Assembly: GCF_013376105.1 (NCBI RefSeq)
Contig: NZ_JAAMFM010000025.1
Coordinates: 1-64,000 of the forward strand
Direction of reading: 5' to 3'
Length of the DNA: 64,000 nt
Source of the DNA: Arthrobacter wenxiniae
GTDB lineage: Bacteria; Actinomycetota; Actinomycetes; Actinomycetales; Micrococcaceae
Positions within the stretch are counted from its first letter, which is position 1. Every line of letters begins with the position of its first letter. Made by a program: the position numbers and the translations under genes. The notes under the pieces were generated by a model that was given only the letters and a program-made list of their open reading frames with translations, ran no database searches and was not told the DNA's origin. Below, piece by piece: positions 62,486-64,000 of this stretch.

Positions 62486-62516
62486 CAGTTCATGGGCCGG
62501 AGGAGGTAAAACGACG
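62486..62516 (-). promoter_or_regulatory. ICE bipartite motif (DUF4192 copy 2)
   Basis: On the minus strand: ACGTCGT, 14 bases, CCATGAACTG. Both boxes are perfect, with one base less between them than in the other six. It lies 45 bases before the GTG start. Confidence 0.65.
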
Positions 62517-62531
62517 TCGGGTCAGCTGGGT

Positions 62532-63509
62532 TCAGCGGCCGATCAGTGTATCTTCAATCTGACTGACCAACGCCAATGATTTAGGTCTGAGGGGGCGTTC
62601 TGGCCGCTTGAATTCACAATCCCTCACTTCAATCACTCTGCGGTGCAACCGCCTCATAGGCTTGACCGCCAGGAAGTCAAGAAGTGAAATCTCGTTGGGG
62701 TTGAGGACGACATCGCTGGTCCCGGTGGTTACCTGCCGCCAGGTGGTGTGAATCTCAATCAAGAGCAACCGGGCTTGTAAATCTCGCAGAAGATGCTTGA
62801 CCGGACGGCCCAACCGCGGGAGGACAATGCCAATGCCGACTAGCACGACGGCGGACGTCTCCGCCACACCATTGAGCGAGTTCAAGAAGGATAGGGGGCC
62901 GTTGCTGCCGTCGTGCGCGGCCATGACCATCCCAGAAAGTAGCCGATCCACGAGCGTGAGGCAAAATGCTGCGATCCCCAGACCGATTAGCCAGAATCCC
63001 AGGCGAAAAGTTACCGCATGCAACGAAGCGGTGTGACGATGCAGGATAAACGTGATGTCGAGGCACGCCCAAAGGATGAACAAGGATCCGGTCCAGAGAA
63101 ACACCTGCATGCCGAACTGGTCACCGTAGGTGACTGGCAAGTTCTGATCAGTGCGGTCCACATGGCTTGTGAGAAAACCGACGGTGACTGCTATCCCGGC
63201 CACCGTCATTGCCGAGTTTCCCATTGCAAGTTGGTGCCGCCTTCGTACGTTATCGGTAAGAGCAGCCAGCATAATGGCCGCGCGGAACTGCCAAAACCCG
63301 GTCAACAGAAACAGCAGCAGGACCAGGCCGACGGTGTTGTGCCCGCCCAGCACAGGATCCACCGCGTAGTAGACCGGGGCCAAGTGAAGTGTGCAGGCCG
63401 CTGCCGCAAAGACTGTGGCGCGGAACAGATGGGCGCGGCGGGGGTCGACGATGGCCGTGAGCCGGACAATGGCCATGGCCCACAGTGTCAGCGCTGGTAC
63501 AAGGAGCAT
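62532..63509 (-). CDS. Multi-TM membrane protein, MAB_1171c-like, copy 2
   Basis: This 325-residue protein has the same layout as the copy at 11940-12920: about seven N-terminal helices (FRATVFAAAACTLHLAPVYYAVDPVLGGHN is strongly similar) and a hydrophilic tail. It begins in an ATGA overlap with the ImmA-type gene. Differences to copy 1 are greater in the tail than in the helices. Confidence 0.75.
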   Translation of the reverse strand: MLLVPALTLWAMAIVRLTAIVDPRRAHLFRATVFAAAACTLHLAPVYYAVDPVLGGHNTVGLVLLLFLLTGFWQFRAAIMLAALTDNVRRRHQLAMGNSAMTVAGIAVTVGFLTSHVDRTDQNLPVTYGDQFGMQVFLWTGSLFILWACLDITFILHRHTASLHAVTFRLGFWLIGLGIAAFCLTLVDRLLSGMVMAAHDGSNGPLSFLNSLNGVAETSAVVLVGIGIVLPRLGRPVKHLLRDLQARLLLIEIHTTWRQVTTGTSDVVLNPNEISLLDFLAVKPMRRLHRRVIEVRDCEFKRPERPLRPKSLALVSQIEDTLIGR

Positions 63510-63988
63510 CAGCCGAAGGCTTCCTGGAGTCCACCGGGTTCGTCAGGGCTCTTGCGTCCATTGCTACTGATGCGGTCAGCGAGAAGATCGGCCAGGATCT
63601 CGGCAGTTTGCTCTGCATCGTCGCTGAGGCTCTTCCGGCCCAAGAGTTTCCGCGGTTGGGTGGGGAAGGATCTGCTGAATTCGCCAATATTGATGCCCGC
63701 CGCAGTGTGCTCGTGACCCAGAAGCAGGTGGCTGAATTCGTGGAGAATGCTCTGCTGCCGGTGCAAGGGCGAGAGCTTCGGGGCGTAGTAGAGCAACTTC
63801 ACGTCGTCGTCGCAGTCGGCAGTCAGAGCGGACAGATCGTGCTGCTCGATGTCCATTGCCGAGACGATGATGGTAATGCCCAGCAACGTCTCGACGGCAT
63901 TCTGGATCGATTCCAGCGAGGCTTCACTATCGAGAATTAGGGCCTTGTTGGCGCGGGCGGCAGCGCGGCGGGCGTCACGATGGCTCAT
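63509..63988 (-). CDS. ImmA/IrrE-type metalloprotease, copy 2
   Basis: This 159-residue zincin has HEFSH at residues 83-87, the same position as in copy 1, and ILADLLADRI as distal helix. Similarity outside the motif is low, so the two proteases may cut different substrates. ATG 63988 sits in a TCATGA context, so an upstream gene beyond the window may overlap it as the MpaB-like gene overlaps copy 1. Confidence 0.82.
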   Translation of the reverse strand: MSHRDARRAAARANKALILDSEASLESIQNAVETLLGITIIVSAMDIEQHDLSALTADCDDDVKLLYYAPKLSPLHRQQSILHEFSHLLLGHEHTAAGINIGEFSRSFPTQPRKLLGRKSLSDDAEQTAEILADLLADRISSNGRKSPDEPGGLQEAFG

Positions 63989-64000
63989 GATTCGACTGGC

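Overview
The window is high-GC actinobacterial DNA, probably Micrococcaceae (Arthrobacter-like). This is inferred from GC content, the trehalose and DUF4032 genes, a shared multi-sugar ABC ATPase and a short interspersed palindrome at 284-302 and 4161-4180; it is not proven. Positions 1-8.9 kb are ordinary chromosome: an FAD-linked dehydrogenase, a secreted Pro/Ala-rich protein, a DUF4032 protein, a MsiK/UgpC-type ABC ATPase, otsB-otsA and a membrane-anchored DsbA-like protein, ending at tRNA-Thr(UGU) at 8936-9009.

From the tRNA 3' end to at least 64 kb the window is one integrative and conjugative element (ICE). The left end holds a tyrosine integrase and an AlpA-type excisionase. Next come a DUF4192 gene and a coupled cluster of MpaB-like protein, ImmA/IrrE-type protease and multi-TM protein, then several HTH regulators and a sigma-70-type factor. 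The transfer genes follow: VirB8-like, VirB1-like, pilin-like, VirB6-like, SCO6880-like, VirB4 and VirD4 (17.3-27.4 kb), an ArdC-type antirestriction protein (28-29 kb), and a MobF relaxase with a Zn-finger/coiled-coil partner (32.2-36.3 kb, minus strand). An AT-rich three-gene island of unknown function sits at 29.8-31.4 kb.

The cargo from 36.8 to about 59 kb is a defence island: an McrBC type IV restriction pair, a BRCT plus PD-(D/E)XK-like nuclease candidate, and a complete type 2 BREX (Pgl) operon pglW-pglX-pglY-pglZ-brxD-brxHI with start/stop overlaps throughout. Two small genes and an unknown multi-TM protein follow. A second, diverged copy of the ImmA / multi-TM / DUF4192 module lies at 61.4-64 kb; the right end of the ICE is not in the window.

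The most interesting signal is a bipartite DNA motif, ACGYNGT-N14/15-CCATGAACWG, found seven times and always just upstream of ICE backbone operons: the excisionase, both DUF4192 genes, the T4SS operon, the pilin operon, ardC and the relaxase operon. It is absent in front of the defence cargo. Its geometry, and its position 2 bases before a start codon that has no Shine-Dalgarno, suggest a dedicated promoter, possibly read by the sigma factor the ICE itself encodes. This would be an element-wide regulon that switches conjugation and excision together.
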